Shown piece after piece: positions 1-7,703 of a stretch of 48,350 nucleotides of DNA. The first letter of the stretch is position 1; every line of letters begins with the position of its first letter. The notes beneath the pieces were generated by a model. It worked only from the letters and a program-made list of their open reading frames with translations. It made no database searches and was not told the origin of the DNA. Source of the DNA: a virus; IMG/VR virus record IMGVR_UViG_3300020027_000013, positions 1-48,350 of that record. The stretch is one strand, 5' to 3'. The position numbers were made by a program, and so were the translations under genes.

Positions 1-576
1 GACCGCTTCGATATACGCCGTGGCCGGCGGTGCTGCTTCGTTCGTCAAACCTGGAGCGCCAGCGACAGTAATGTCGTTGGTATCGGCGCTAACAACGACT
101 TGAAGCACGTTGTTTGCAGCCACGGCAAAGTTGACGCCGCGCACCAGCAAGCCGGGAATGTTGAACGCGATAGCCGTTGCGGCAAGGTTGTACTTGTCGT
201 CAGCGGCAGTCACGCTTGTAACGTCATTGATCGCCGCGTTCAACGGCTTGGTTGTCGGAGCTTCGCGAATGTCGGCGTAGAAGAACCCTTGCAACAACCG
301 AATCTCGTTCAAGTCGTTAATGAAATCGTGATTCCAACCGCCGCTTGCGTCCAAGTCGGTAACAGTACCCTTCTTATTTTGTCGGCCTGGTTCAATTGGC
401 GCTCGTGCTGTGGTGCTGATTTCGCCGCCAAAATCGTTGTAGCCGTTGGGTTCGAGTCCGTACCACGTCGGCTCGAATCCGTCTTCCGCCGTCGTCGGAA
501 GAACTTTCAAACAGGCTTCTTGAGCGTATGCAAGGCCGGTGTTGTTACTGAGTTGCTTTTGAACTGCGCAAACCAT
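1..576 (-). CDS. Major tail tube protein, N-terminal part (cut by window edge)
   Basis: The first 192 codons of the tail tube subunit, which polymerises into the tube that carries DNA to the cell. The ATG at 576..574 follows a GGAG Shine-Dalgarno on the minus strand, and the frame is open to base 1. The residues look like the start of the Phage_tube_2-type tail tube family: a polar start, a W-Y-G-L-E-P-N segment, then a GGWNHDF stretch. The rest is almost certainly the open frame 47612..48350, whose first visible residues (RRSYHIERTLGDGE) are the usual next block of this family. The two halves are out of frame if the window ends are simply joined, so bases are missing at the join. It follows the terminator-like gene 592..1050, as expected for a tail tube gene. 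Confidence 0.85.
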   Translation of the reverse strand, partial: MVCAVQKQLSNNTGLAYAQEACLKVLPTTAEDGFEPTWYGLEPNGYNDFGGEISTTARAPIEPGRQNKKGTVTDLDASGGWNHDFINDLNEIRLLQGFFYADIREAPTTKPLNAAINDVTSVTAADDKYNLAATAIAFNIPGLLVRGVNFAVAANNVLQVVVSADTNDITVAGAPGLTNEAAPPATAYIEAV

Positions 577-591
577 GTTGCCTGAACTCCG

Positions 592-1050
592 TTAGCCTAT
601 TTCGTCGTATTCGTATTCGGCTACGACGTTAAACCGATAGAACAGATTCTCTGCCGCTAAGTTATTGATTCGAACGTTATAGAACCAAATGCCGCCGGCT
701 GTACTTTTGCCACGAAATGCGTTGCGAGCTATTACCGCTAGTTGTTGTGCTTTTTCAGAAGCGTTAGCAACTGACTTCGGCGCAAAAAGCTGTACAAAAA
801 CTAAACCCGCGCTTTCGTAACGCTTCTTACCCGGTTCTCCAACGCAATCAGATAATGTGGCTTGCCTTTCAATTACGCTTTGTGTCGAAGCTCGGCACCA
901 ATGCTTACCCGATTGCGGCTTATCAGCAAGTTCATTGTCTTGCCAACGAACTTCTGGAACATATCCCACAATTGCAGCGGAACCGGCGTCCCACGCTGCT
1001 TTGAATAATGCGAACATTTGATTGCGCGCTTCACTGTAACCAACCGTCAT
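592..1050 (-). CDS. Tail terminator/completion-like protein (DUF4128-like)
   Basis: 152 residues. It sits between a head-closure-like gene and the tail tube gene, the usual slot for the tail terminator that caps the tube and joins it to the head. An N-terminal helix (about residues 7-20) is followed by a V-R-W-Q-D-N-E segment and mixed strands with a G-L-V-F-V-Q-L-F strand. This is the layout of small tail-completion proteins such as the DUF4128 family. The ATG overlaps the stop of the upstream gene by 4 bases (ATGA), implying coupled translation. The family assignment is by pattern and position; other tail-completion families are possible. Confidence 0.6.
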   Translation of the reverse strand: MTVGYSEARNQMFALFKAAWDAGSAAIVGYVPEVRWQDNELADKPQSGKHWCRASTQSVIERQATLSDCVGEPGKKRYESAGLVFVQLFAPKSVANASEKAQQLAVIARNAFRGKSTAGGIWFYNVRINNLAAENLFYRFNVVAEYEYDEIG

Positions 1051-1424
1051 TCTTCAAACTCGACGGTATAGAGAACCTTTTGGCCGTTCGGTGACAGCAA
1101 ATCAATAGACGATATGCGAAGCGTAACGCCATCGCGAACAACAACGTCTTTAAGCTTGGGTTCAAAGTCTACAGCGCCCATCAATCCGCAAAGTTTACCC
1201 GCCGGAACTTCCGTGTCTTTCAAATACTGCAACAGCTTTCGCCATTGCGCATCAACTATAGGCACAAAGCAAATGTTCACATCATGGTCAACATCCGGCG
1301 ATTCTATCGGCTTCCAAGGCTCGGCAGTGTTCGCCGCGTCGTTAACTTTTCGCCAGATTACCGCTTGACCATATTTGGCAATTACCCTTTGCGCGGTTGC
1401 TATCGCCCTATCGAACGCAGCCAA
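1047..1424 (-). CDS. Head closure/neck-like protein
   Basis: 125 residues. A small connector-type protein between the adaptor gene (1427..1939) and the tail terminator-like gene; by position it should close the portal channel after packaging. The start is a TTG at 1424..1422, supported by an AGGGG Shine-Dalgarno six bases upstream that overlaps the stop of the previous gene. No ATG lies near the N-terminus. The sequence has an N-terminal helix (residues 2-20), then strands ending in V-L-Y-T-V-E-F, like small beta-barrel head-closure proteins. The function is inferred from gene order. Confidence 0.55.
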   Translation of the reverse strand: MAAFDRAIATAQRVIAKYGQAVIWRKVNDAANTAEPWKPIESPDVDHDVNICFVPIVDAQWRKLLQYLKDTEVPAGKLCGLMGAVDFEPKLKDVVVRDGVTLRISSIDLLSPNGQKVLYTVEFEE

Positions 1425-1426
1425 GT

Positions 1427-1939
1427 TTAACCCCTAACTACGTTGAAGCTACCGAAGCCGGTACAATTGCGGCCTAGCAATGGCGCGAGCAGTCTTTCCA
1501 CAGCCGTGAAACTTGTTCGACCGTTGAAAACAGTTGCATCGGCAAACGTCGTTTCAATAGGCCCGACTTTTTCTTTTACAACGTAATCAGCAGCATTGCC
1601 GGATACGTTGGGCATCAAAGGAACGCCAGACAACACAGCGCTCATTAAATGCATTTGCGCTTGTTTCAATTGCGATGGCACGGCATCGTCAGCAAACAAT
1701 ACGCCGTTAATGTATACGCTAGTGCGCGGATACTCTAGCGCTTGTTCTTCGTCAACCCTATAGCCGGAGTAGCAAACTTCAATTTGCAAATAATCAACGG
1801 CTTGAACAGCAGCGATTTCAACTTGTTCTTGTTCTAATTCAGGAAGACCGCGAGCTGCCGCCCATGTTAGATAGTCGTCGGCGCTAACGTAGCTATTAGC
1901 GCCGACGACTCCGCTACCGTCTTCGACAATCAACTCCAT
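1427..1939 (-). CDS. Head-tail adaptor, DnaT-like family
   Basis: 170 residues. The N-terminus MELIVEDGSGVVGANSYVS and the later E-K-V-G-P-I-E segment are hallmarks of a common phage family annotated as DnaT-like ssDNA-binding protein (DnaT_2). By position this family acts as a head-tail adaptor that binds the portal ring. Middle residues include Y-P-R-T (about 70-73) and a helix K-Q-A-Q-M-H-L. It lies directly after the capsid block and before the neck genes, supporting an adaptor role over replication. No convincing Shine-Dalgarno precedes the ATG. Confidence 0.75.
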   Translation of the reverse strand: MELIVEDGSGVVGANSYVSADDYLTWAAARGLPELEQEQVEIAAVQAVDYLQIEVCYSGYRVDEEQALEYPRTSVYINGVLFADDAVPSQLKQAQMHLMSAVLSGVPLMPNVSGNAADYVVKEKVGPIETTFADATVFNGRTSFTAVERLLAPLLGRNCTGFGSFNVVRG

Positions 1940-1945
1940 TGGGGC

Positions 1946-2242
1946 TTAAGCGTTCTTTCCCCAAGCTGACGCCGCGCCTTCGCGCTTCTTCTTTTCGGTC
2001 GCAACGGCATCGTTGACGCTACTGCGATTCTTACCAGCTTTTTCAGCCGCTTCGACTTCGGCCAACTGTGTAGCCGAAAGATCAGCAAGCCCGCTGTTGA
2101 CGTTGGTAACGGTATCGGTCAACCAATCCGCCGCATCGAACGGCGCGTCTTGTCGCGGCGTGTTGGTGGACTTCGCGCGCGAGTCACTTTCGCGTTGCTT
2201 TTGCGCGGCGCGATAAGTCATGCGTTCTTGGAGACTTTTCAT
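1946..2242 (-). CDS. Small hypothetical protein of the head module
   Basis: 98 residues, charged and helical (many K, R, E, A), ending SAWGKNA. It starts at an ATG preceded by AAGGAACG. It lies between the head-fibre-like gene and the adaptor, so a minor head or assembly role is likely. No family was recognised. The N-terminal half holds a QERMTYRAAQKQRESD segment that could form a short coiled coil. Confidence 0.7.
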   Translation of the reverse strand: MKSLQERMTYRAAQKQRESDSRAKSTNTPRQDAPFDAADWLTDTVTNVNSGLADLSATQLAEVEAAEKAGKNRSSVNDAVATEKKKREGAASAWGKNA

Positions 2243-2285
2243 GTAACGTTCCTTCTAACCGACCGAGAAAACGGAATGAACGCTT

Positions 2286-2483
2286 TTACGCGTCGGCAAC
2301 CATCAAGCCGGCAGCTTTCAGCTTGACCAACAGCGCGTCAAACTGAACCTTGCCGGCGGCAGCATCGGCCCAAGCGGCGGCGGGTTGATTCGCCATCTTC
2401 TTTACGGTGCCTGCGCCCGTCGTTGTGGCAGACGGAGCGGCGGTAGCACCGCCAAATTTATCAGTTTCGGTATAATTAGCCAT
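2286..2483 (-). CDS. Small head-fibre/decoration-like protein
   Basis: 65 residues. The ATG at 2483..2481 is chosen because AGGAG lies 8 bases upstream; longer starts lack a ribosome site. The N-terminal half is low in complexity (T, A, G, S) and the C-terminal 25 residues form a helix (FDALLVKLKAAGLMV). The TTTGAGTVKKM segment and the closing LVKLKAAGLM resemble small phage head-fibre proteins, which decorate the capsid surface. It follows the major capsid gene and is separated from it by a hairpin. The assignment is tentative. Confidence 0.55.
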   Translation of the reverse strand: MANYTETDKFGGATAAPSATTTGAGTVKKMANQPAAAWADAAAGKVQFDALLVKLKAAGLMVADA

Positions 2484-2520
2484 TTCGAACGTACTCCTAT
2501 GACAGTTGATCGGCAAGCGA

Positions 2521-2552
2521 CAAAAGTTCCGGCTGTAATTAAACAGCCGGAA
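2521..2552 (-). terminator. Hairpin terminator after the capsid gene
   Basis: A perfect 10-bp inverted repeat, TTCCGGCTGT/ACAGCCGGAA, with a 6-base loop lies 14 bases after the capsid stop codon on the minus strand. It is followed by CTTTTG. The stem is strong and the T-tract short, so it may be a partial terminator or a 3' stabiliser that raises capsid mRNA relative to downstream genes. Confidence 0.65.
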
Positions 2553-2565
2553 CTATACGTCGCTA

Positions 2566-3612
2566 TTAGGCGGCAGGTTTGTTGGCCTTGGAAAGCAGGA
2601 ATGCCATTGGCACTTGTTTACGTGCTACAATGCGATTCCAATGTGCGGCCAAGACAAGATCAGCGTTCGTGGGGCTAAACTCGGTCAACGCCGCGCCATC
2701 TTCAAGCCAGCTAAAGCCAAACGGATGCATGATAAGCGTTCGGCGCTCGCCAACTGCTTCCATGCCGCCGCCGTTGCCAGCTTGTTCCTCGCGCTCAATC
2801 CAAACCGGAACTTTGGGCGAGCCTTCGCCAATAGCGAAGTTGTGGCCCTCGATACCGGCGAACCCGAACGCGCCAGCGCCAAAGAAAATCGACGTGTAAA
2901 TCGTATCCGCGCCAGAACCCGACTTGGGTACGTTATCGTCCATGATAAGGCGCTTGCCGCGATACGTTCGAAGCATAGCGCCTTGGCTATCCTTAACGTA
3001 CTCGATCAAATCTTCCTTTTCCATTTTGGCGACAATGGCAGAATGCGCGACGATTGCGACGAACGCGCCGGCCGCGTCGCCCATCGTAAACTCGGCGTCA
3101 ATCGAGCTTGAGGCGTTCCAGTTCGCAGCATCGGCAACAGAACCACCGATATTTACAACCATGTCGCCGGCATCATTCGCGACATTATCGGCATAGATAC
3201 CAGCGACAGTTGCAAGCAACCGTCTTTGATCGCGACGCGTCCAATACGTACCGAAGCGATTCCGAATGCGCTGCATGGGGTCCGAGCCGGCCAGTTCGAC
3301 AACCAAATCCATATCCGAATAGGATTGATTGATGAACGACTTTCGATAAATCATCGAACTGGAACCGAGCTTGTTGGGAATTGCAAAGTCCGCCGGGTCG
3401 TCGTTCGATTGATTTTCCTCAATGGTCGGATCAAGGTCCAACCAGAAAGGAATAGTGCCGGTCTTTCCGCCTTCCTTTGCAATCTGGTTAAAAAGCGGCG
3501 TTTGAACCGCGATCCCAGATGTAATGATTTCAGATTTCTCGGGATTGTTCAACGCCGTATAACTGCGGTACACAGTCGGGATAACGGCATCGGAAAGACG
3601 GACGGTAGCCAT
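2566..3612 (-). CDS. Major capsid protein
   Basis: 348 residues forming the icosahedral shell. The ATG at 3612..3610 (MATVRLSDAV) is preferred over longer frames because AGCGGAG precedes it and the extra residues look non-coding. The segments ITSGIAVQTPLF, EGGKTGTIPFW and EENQSNDDPAD near residues 28-70 are typical of a capsid group related to Gp13-like HK97-fold coat proteins. An I-M-H-P-F-G-F block lies near the C-terminus. It follows the scaffold gene by 17 bases and is followed by a hairpin, the usual context of the most expressed head gene. Confidence 0.85.
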   Translation of the reverse strand: MATVRLSDAVIPTVYRSYTALNNPEKSEIITSGIAVQTPLFNQIAKEGGKTGTIPFWLDLDPTIEENQSNDDPADFAIPNKLGSSSMIYRKSFINQSYSDMDLVVELAGSDPMQRIRNRFGTYWTRRDQRRLLATVAGIYADNVANDAGDMVVNIGGSVADAANWNASSSIDAEFTMGDAAGAFVAIVAHSAIVAKMEKEDLIEYVKDSQGAMLRTYRGKRLIMDDNVPKSGSGADTIYTSIFFGAGAFGFAGIEGHNFAIGEGSPKVPVWIEREEQAGNGGGMEAVGERRTLIMHPFGFSWLEDGAALTEFSPTNADLVLAAHWNRIVARKQVPMAFLLSKANKPAA

Positions 3613-3628
3613 GTTTTTAATTACTCCG

Positions 3629-4321
3629 CTAAGCAGCCGATTGAGGGAACAACTCTTTGAACTTGGTCGGGTCAGTATGAAACAACTGAACCCGTTCTTG
3701 TTCGCTGTAGTCTTTAGGCTGCTTAGTGGCACCGCCACCTTGATTGCCACCAGCTCCACCGGAGCCGGTCGCCTTACTGCCGACAAGAATATCCTTAAAG
3801 TCGGGGTTGTCAACAGTTTCCTTCTTCAAGTCTTCAAGAGTGAGCGCTGACGCCTTGCCGTCTTTGTCGCGAACGCGCAGAACTGGCGTTTCGCCGTCGT
3901 AATCCACATAAACACGATCTTTCAGCAAGCGAACATCGCGCGTCGGTTTCGTGAAAATTTCAGCTGCAACCGTTGCAAGTGCTCCGTCAATCATCACGAC
4001 TTCAAGTTGCTTCTTCAAGCCGCCAATCGTCTTGTCACTCGCGCCCTTTGCCGCGTCAAGCTTCGTTTGCCAACTCTTTTCAATGGTAGCAATGTCGCCG
4101 GTCTTCCGTGCGCTGTCGCCTTCCAACGTCGAAAGGCGCGTTGTCAATTCGGCAAGGTCCGTTTCTGCTTTATCGGCCCGCGACTTCTCACGGTCGCGAG
4201 CGCGGCGCATTTCGGCGGCAACTTCCGTATCACCAACCAACTCGTATTGATCGCCGGCAGCTTTCCAAAGCTTCTTTTGTTCGGTCGTTAATGCGTCGTA
4301 CTGTTCTTTCGTGATTTTCAT
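3629..4321 (-). CDS. Capsid scaffolding protein
   Basis: About 230 residues from the ATG at 4321; a GTG three codons upstream is an alternative. Residues 35-110 are a long charged coiled coil (RRARDREKSRADKAETDLAE and onward), and a Gly-rich linker (about 185-200, GSGGAGGNQGGGA) precedes a polar tail. This is the layout of phage scaffold proteins, which guide procapsid assembly through a C-terminal capsid-binding end. It lies immediately upstream of the capsid gene. No serine protease domain is visible, so self-processing is not supported. Confidence 0.75.
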   Translation of the reverse strand: MKITKEQYDALTTEQKKLWKAAGDQYELVGDTEVAAEMRRARDREKSRADKAETDLAELTTRLSTLEGDSARKTGDIATIEKSWQTKLDAAKGASDKTIGGLKKQLEVVMIDGALATVAAEIFTKPTRDVRLLKDRVYVDYDGETPVLRVRDKDGKASALTLEDLKKETVDNPDFKDILVGSKATGSGGAGGNQGGGATKQPKDYSEQERVQLFHTDPTKFKELFPQSAA

Positions 4322-4366
4322 ATATAGCACCGCTATTTAAAGGCATGCACCGCACGCCTAAGTTTA

Positions 4367-4388
4367 CCTACTGCGATATTGCAGTAGG
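4367..4388. other. Hairpin upstream of the scaffold-capsid genes
   Basis: An 8-bp perfect stem CCTACTGC/GCAGTAGG with loop GATATT lies in the 68-base gap between the minor head protein stop codon and the scaffold start. It has no strong T-tract on the minus strand. It could be an RNA processing or stability element for the scaffold-capsid message, or a weak terminator on the plus strand. Confidence 0.4.
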
Positions 4389-4389
4389 T

Positions 4390-5460
4390 TTATTCTTCGC
4401 CTGTAATAATTTGTCGCGCTGAATTCGCGAACGTTTCAACCGTCATTGCTTTCGGGTCTGTCAACCGCGTCACGTCTTTCGCCTTCAACTTCTCAGTTCG
4501 CAAAAGCTCGCCGCCTTTGTTGCCCAAGGCAAAATTCTGCATAAACGGCGACTGACGCTTAACCCAAGAATAAAAAGTTTCAGGTTCTCTGTTACCGTTA
4601 TACGGCTCGATTGAACTTCGACAGCCGTTGTGGGCAGGGGGAATAGGACCGCGACCGTATTCATAGATTCGATGATTGCGACTCAAACATATATCGGTAG
4701 TCGAACCGTCAATGACTGAAATCCAACGATACCGACCATACAGCGCGGAAGTAATGCTTGCCGACACAACGCTAGCGATATGCTGCATTGAAGTTGCCAT
4801 TACCGAACTTGCTTGACCTTTGATCTTGTTAATTTGCTTAACAGCTTCAGCAGCAGTTTGATTCGGCGTCAGCGCATTGGCATAGCCTTTGCGCAAAATG
4901 TTTTCAACGTTAACTTGTGCTGACGCCATGAATGAAGTAAGGAACGGCTTTAGCAACGCTCCGTTAGACGGTATTGGCTCATTAACGATCTTCGGCCAAA
5001 GCGTGTCGCCGCCTTTCTTGATCGCCAGTAAACCGAACAAAGCAGTAAAAGTATTCTTGACGTTCTCAACTTCAATATACGCCGCCGCGTCTTCATCTTG
5101 CATTAAAGAAGGTTCTTCTAAATCGTCAGCCAGAAAAAAATGTGCCGACGCATACGATATGCGTTGAACCTTTAATGAAGCCCGCATGAACAATTCGAGC
5201 CGCTTAAGTACCTTATCAAGATACAAGCTATACAATTTCGATTGCGACTCGCGCAAAGCTACTACAAGCTTGTTAAGCTCGCGCTTAGTCAAAGCGTCAA
5301 GCGTATCGTATTTGATGCGGCCGATAATATCCTTAAATTCATCTTCGACTGCAATCAAAAGCAAATCGAAAATTCGAGCTTCGGTTATCTTGACCCCTTC
5401 TGCAAACACTTGCAGCCGAACGGCAATATCGAACAGCAATTTTGCGTCGCGTAATGCCAT
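4390..5460 (-). CDS. Minor head protein, Mu F/SPP1 gp7-like head morphogenesis protein
   Basis: 356 residues. The C-terminal block at residues 249-286 (VIDGSTTDICLSRNHRIYEY, then PIPPAHNGCRSSIEP) matches the conserved core of the phage Mu F-like/SPP1 gp7 family: D-x-x-T-x-x-I-C followed by P-P-x-H-x-x-C-R. These minor head proteins bind the portal and enter the procapsid; some are ejected with DNA. The N-terminal half is helical and carries no recognised domain. It lies between portal-linked genes and the scaffold, as expected. Confidence 0.8.
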   Translation of the reverse strand: MALRDAKLLFDIAVRLQVFAEGVKITEARIFDLLLIAVEDEFKDIIGRIKYDTLDALTKRELNKLVVALRESQSKLYSLYLDKVLKRLELFMRASLKVQRISYASAHFFLADDLEEPSLMQDEDAAAYIEVENVKNTFTALFGLLAIKKGGDTLWPKIVNEPIPSNGALLKPFLTSFMASAQVNVENILRKGYANALTPNQTAAEAVKQINKIKGQASSVMATSMQHIASVVSASITSALYGRYRWISVIDGSTTDICLSRNHRIYEYGRGPIPPAHNGCRSSIEPYNGNREPETFYSWVKRQSPFMQNFALGNKGGELLRTEKLKAKDVTRLTDPKAMTVETFANSARQIITGEE

Positions 5461-5463
5461 TAG

Positions 5464-5721
5464 TTAGTCTTCAAGTTTCCATTTCGCTATCGTTGCTATT
5501 TGAAGTTGCAAGTAAGCAATTTGTTCTTCCCATGACAAACCAGCGCGATAAACGCTTGTCTTTATAATTGGTTGTGATCTATCAATGCAAATCACATATA
5601 AACCGTCAAGCTTTATTTCGCCACGCTTTATATCGTCAAGCGCCAATTCTAAAACAGATAACGGTTTGTCTTTCTTGTTATCATCACTGGCTTCTAAACG
5701 TCGACGGGTCAATTGATCCAT
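5464..5721 (-). CDS. Hypothetical protein in the head module
   Basis: 85 residues, start overlapping the previous stop (TAATG), so translation is probably coupled to the 142-residue gene upstream. It has a charged N-terminus, a hydrophobic strand LYVICI and a helical C-terminus with WEEQIAYLQLQIATIAKWK. No family is recognised. It sits between portal and minor head protein genes, where small head-assembly factors are common. Confidence 0.7.
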   Translation of the reverse strand: MDQLTRRRLEASDDNKKDKPLSVLELALDDIKRGEIKLDGLYVICIDRSQPIIKTSVYRAGLSWEEQIAYLQLQIATIAKWKLED

Positions 5722-6149
5722 TAGATGCCCACATTGCCCGGTTGCACAAGTGCTGCAACTTGAACGTCGGCAGCTTCTTGACCGTCAATTACAAGCGTTC
5801 GAGTAGCTGCATTCAACTTCTGTAGTTCGTCAATCCAGCCTTGGACTTCTTTAGCGAAAATTGGACCAACCGCGCCATGCTGCCGAGCTTTGATGATTTC
5901 CTTTCGTATGTACTCAAGACCGATGCTATTCCTAATCACCATTTGATAAAGATGAACCGACGACATTAGCAACTGCAATGCTTCGGGATGAATGTCAGCC
6001 AGCAAAAACAGCGGAATTCCTCTAACCGGCGTTTCATTGCCGGCGGCTTTGAATTCCTTCATATCGAACAGCACGGCCTTAACCGGACCTTGTGATTCGT
6101 CCGTAGTTGCTATGCCGTGAGTAACTAGCCGATTGTGGTTGAAGCTCAT
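5721..6149 (-). CDS. Hypothetical protein next to the portal
   Basis: 142 residues. It lies 3 bases after the portal stop codon and is translationally linked to the next gene. It has an N-terminal mixed region (MSFNHNRLVTHGIATTDESQ), a central hydrophobic helix (HPEALQLLMSSVHLYQMVI) and a C-terminal helix (EVQGWIDELQKLNAATRTL). It has no signal peptide or known motif. A structural or head-assembly role is inferred only from position. Confidence 0.65.
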   Translation of the reverse strand: MSFNHNRLVTHGIATTDESQGPVKAVLFDMKEFKAAGNETPVRGIPLFLLADIHPEALQLLMSSVHLYQMVIRNSIGLEYIRKEIIKARQHGAVGPIFAKEVQGWIDELQKLNAATRTLVIDGQEAADVQVAALVQPGNVGI

Positions 6150-6152
6150 AAG

Positions 6153-7691
6153 TTACGGCGCTGTCGAGGGCGGAAGGTTAGCAGTTGTCGCGGCCGTTGT
6201 CGCGCCGATTTCTGCGGCAGCGCGTTCAATTGCCGCCGTGGCGTCTTTCTCAATCTCGGCCTTTGCTACACCGTCTTCTTGCGTCGCGCGGCCGGCTTTG
6301 CGAAGAATGTTGCGAAGTTCGGTCCAGCTAATCGCCTCGTCTTGCCAAGACTTTATAGTAGCGTTGACTTCTTCCGGCGTCATGCGCGACATTTCAAAGT
6401 CAGTATTTAACTCAAACTTGATTGACGCTTCGGGAACGTTGACAAAAACAGCGCACCATTCAAGCGCCCATTGCATCGCAGAACTAACGTTCTTAGCAAT
6501 GCTAACAAGCGTGGATTCTTCGGCGGCGTTTTCCATGCCTGCTTCGGTTGCGGTACGTTGAACAGTTTTTTGTTCAACGACTTTCGCGCCAAGTGCCACC
6601 ATTTGCCGTTCTTTATGTTCCATGCCTTCTTTAGCGGCGGTATTTTCGGCAACCTGAATCAATTCCGCTTTTGCTTCTTTAGGCAACGGCAAACCTTTTC
6701 GAGAACCGAAAGGTATCGTCTTGCCTAAAATGTCTTCGTACCAAGTCTTATCAAGTCCGCTGATTACCAACATTGGTTGCCCAATAATGTAAATCATTTC
6801 TTCGTAATCGGCGCTGTTGCGATAGTGTCCAATGTTAATTGTCGCCAAGTCTTTCAATGGTTGCGGATCAATGGACGGCTCATTGTTCTTGCTGCCGATG
6901 AATGTGAACGGAATCGCGTCAAGTGCTTTGCCTTTCCCATCAAGCGGATAGTACGCGCCCAAATATTTTACGAAGTTGTCCGAGCCAACTTCTTCCGCTC
7001 GCCACAATTGCACAAAATACCTGCCAGCGTCGTCTATACGAAGCTCGCGATATTGAGTCGCTGTGACAGTTTCAAAACCATCGTCTTGCAACGTATATTC
7101 TTCGCGTAGAACAATCAGCGCTGGAACCGATTTGCTACCGACGACTTTATAGCGCCAGTTGATAATATCCTTTGGACCGTAAATTGCAATCGTCGGTCGA
7201 ATATTACCGCTTTCAAGATCGGCTTTAGTTGCAGGTGTCGTAACCGGCGGGTAATCGACAAACACACCGAGCCTGCCGAAAGCGATGTTTTGCAAACAAG
7301 CGTCTTTTGATAGTTGCTCGATACCAATGCCATTTCCATTGGAGTCGTTTTTAACAGCGTCCAACGCCGTTGGCATTTCGACAACCGGCGGACGCATAAA
7401 AATCTGGCCTAATAATCCAAGCGCAGTTCGTTGTGTGACATTGTAGAAAATAGCTCGAAGCAAATACGAATCGTAACGCGCAAGATTATCAGCTTCATTG
7501 TTGGTAGGGTCCGGCATCGGCAAATACGTTGTTCTTTGTTCTTTAACTACGTCACCGCCAGCTACACAGTGTGCGATCATGTCGTAAGCCGGAAACACCG
7601 ACACAAGATCAGGTCTTGCGAACCGAACGCCAGTCGCGCTAGTTGACGACACTAAATTATTGCTGGAGCTAAAACCAGTTGCCGCTACCAT
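6153..7691 (-). CDS. Portal protein (DUF4055-like)
   Basis: 512 residues. A 12-subunit portal forms the unique vertex through which DNA enters and leaves. The region around residues 60-105 (PDPTNNEADNLARYDSYLLR, then A-L-G-L-L-G-Q-I-F-M-R-P-P) and the GRLGVFVDYP segment near residue 140 match the DUF4055 portal group. A helical stretch near residues 340-390 (NTAAKEGMEHKERQMVALGA) fits the portal stem/clip region. It lies 12 bases after the large terminase gene, the classical order. Confidence 0.85.
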   Translation of the reverse strand: MVAATGFSSSNNLVSSTSATGVRFARPDLVSVFPAYDMIAHCVAGGDVVKEQRTTYLPMPDPTNNEADNLARYDSYLLRAIFYNVTQRTALGLLGQIFMRPPVVEMPTALDAVKNDSNGNGIGIEQLSKDACLQNIAFGRLGVFVDYPPVTTPATKADLESGNIRPTIAIYGPKDIINWRYKVVGSKSVPALIVLREEYTLQDDGFETVTATQYRELRIDDAGRYFVQLWRAEEVGSDNFVKYLGAYYPLDGKGKALDAIPFTFIGSKNNEPSIDPQPLKDLATINIGHYRNSADYEEMIYIIGQPMLVISGLDKTWYEDILGKTIPFGSRKGLPLPKEAKAELIQVAENTAAKEGMEHKERQMVALGAKVVEQKTVQRTATEAGMENAAEESTLVSIAKNVSSAMQWALEWCAVFVNVPEASIKFELNTDFEMSRMTPEEVNATIKSWQDEAISWTELRNILRKAGRATQEDGVAKAEIEKDATAAIERAAAEIGATTAATTANLPPSTAP

Positions 7692-7703
7692 GTAGTATGT
7701 TCC

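Noticed and set aside
100-585. Plus-strand frame opposite the tail tube gene
   Set aside because: It is the antisense shadow of a strongly recognised tail tube N-terminus; no start signal.
2613-3850. Several plus-strand frames opposite capsid and scaffold
   Set aside because: All lie antisense to well-supported structural genes, with Arg/Ala-rich shadow composition.
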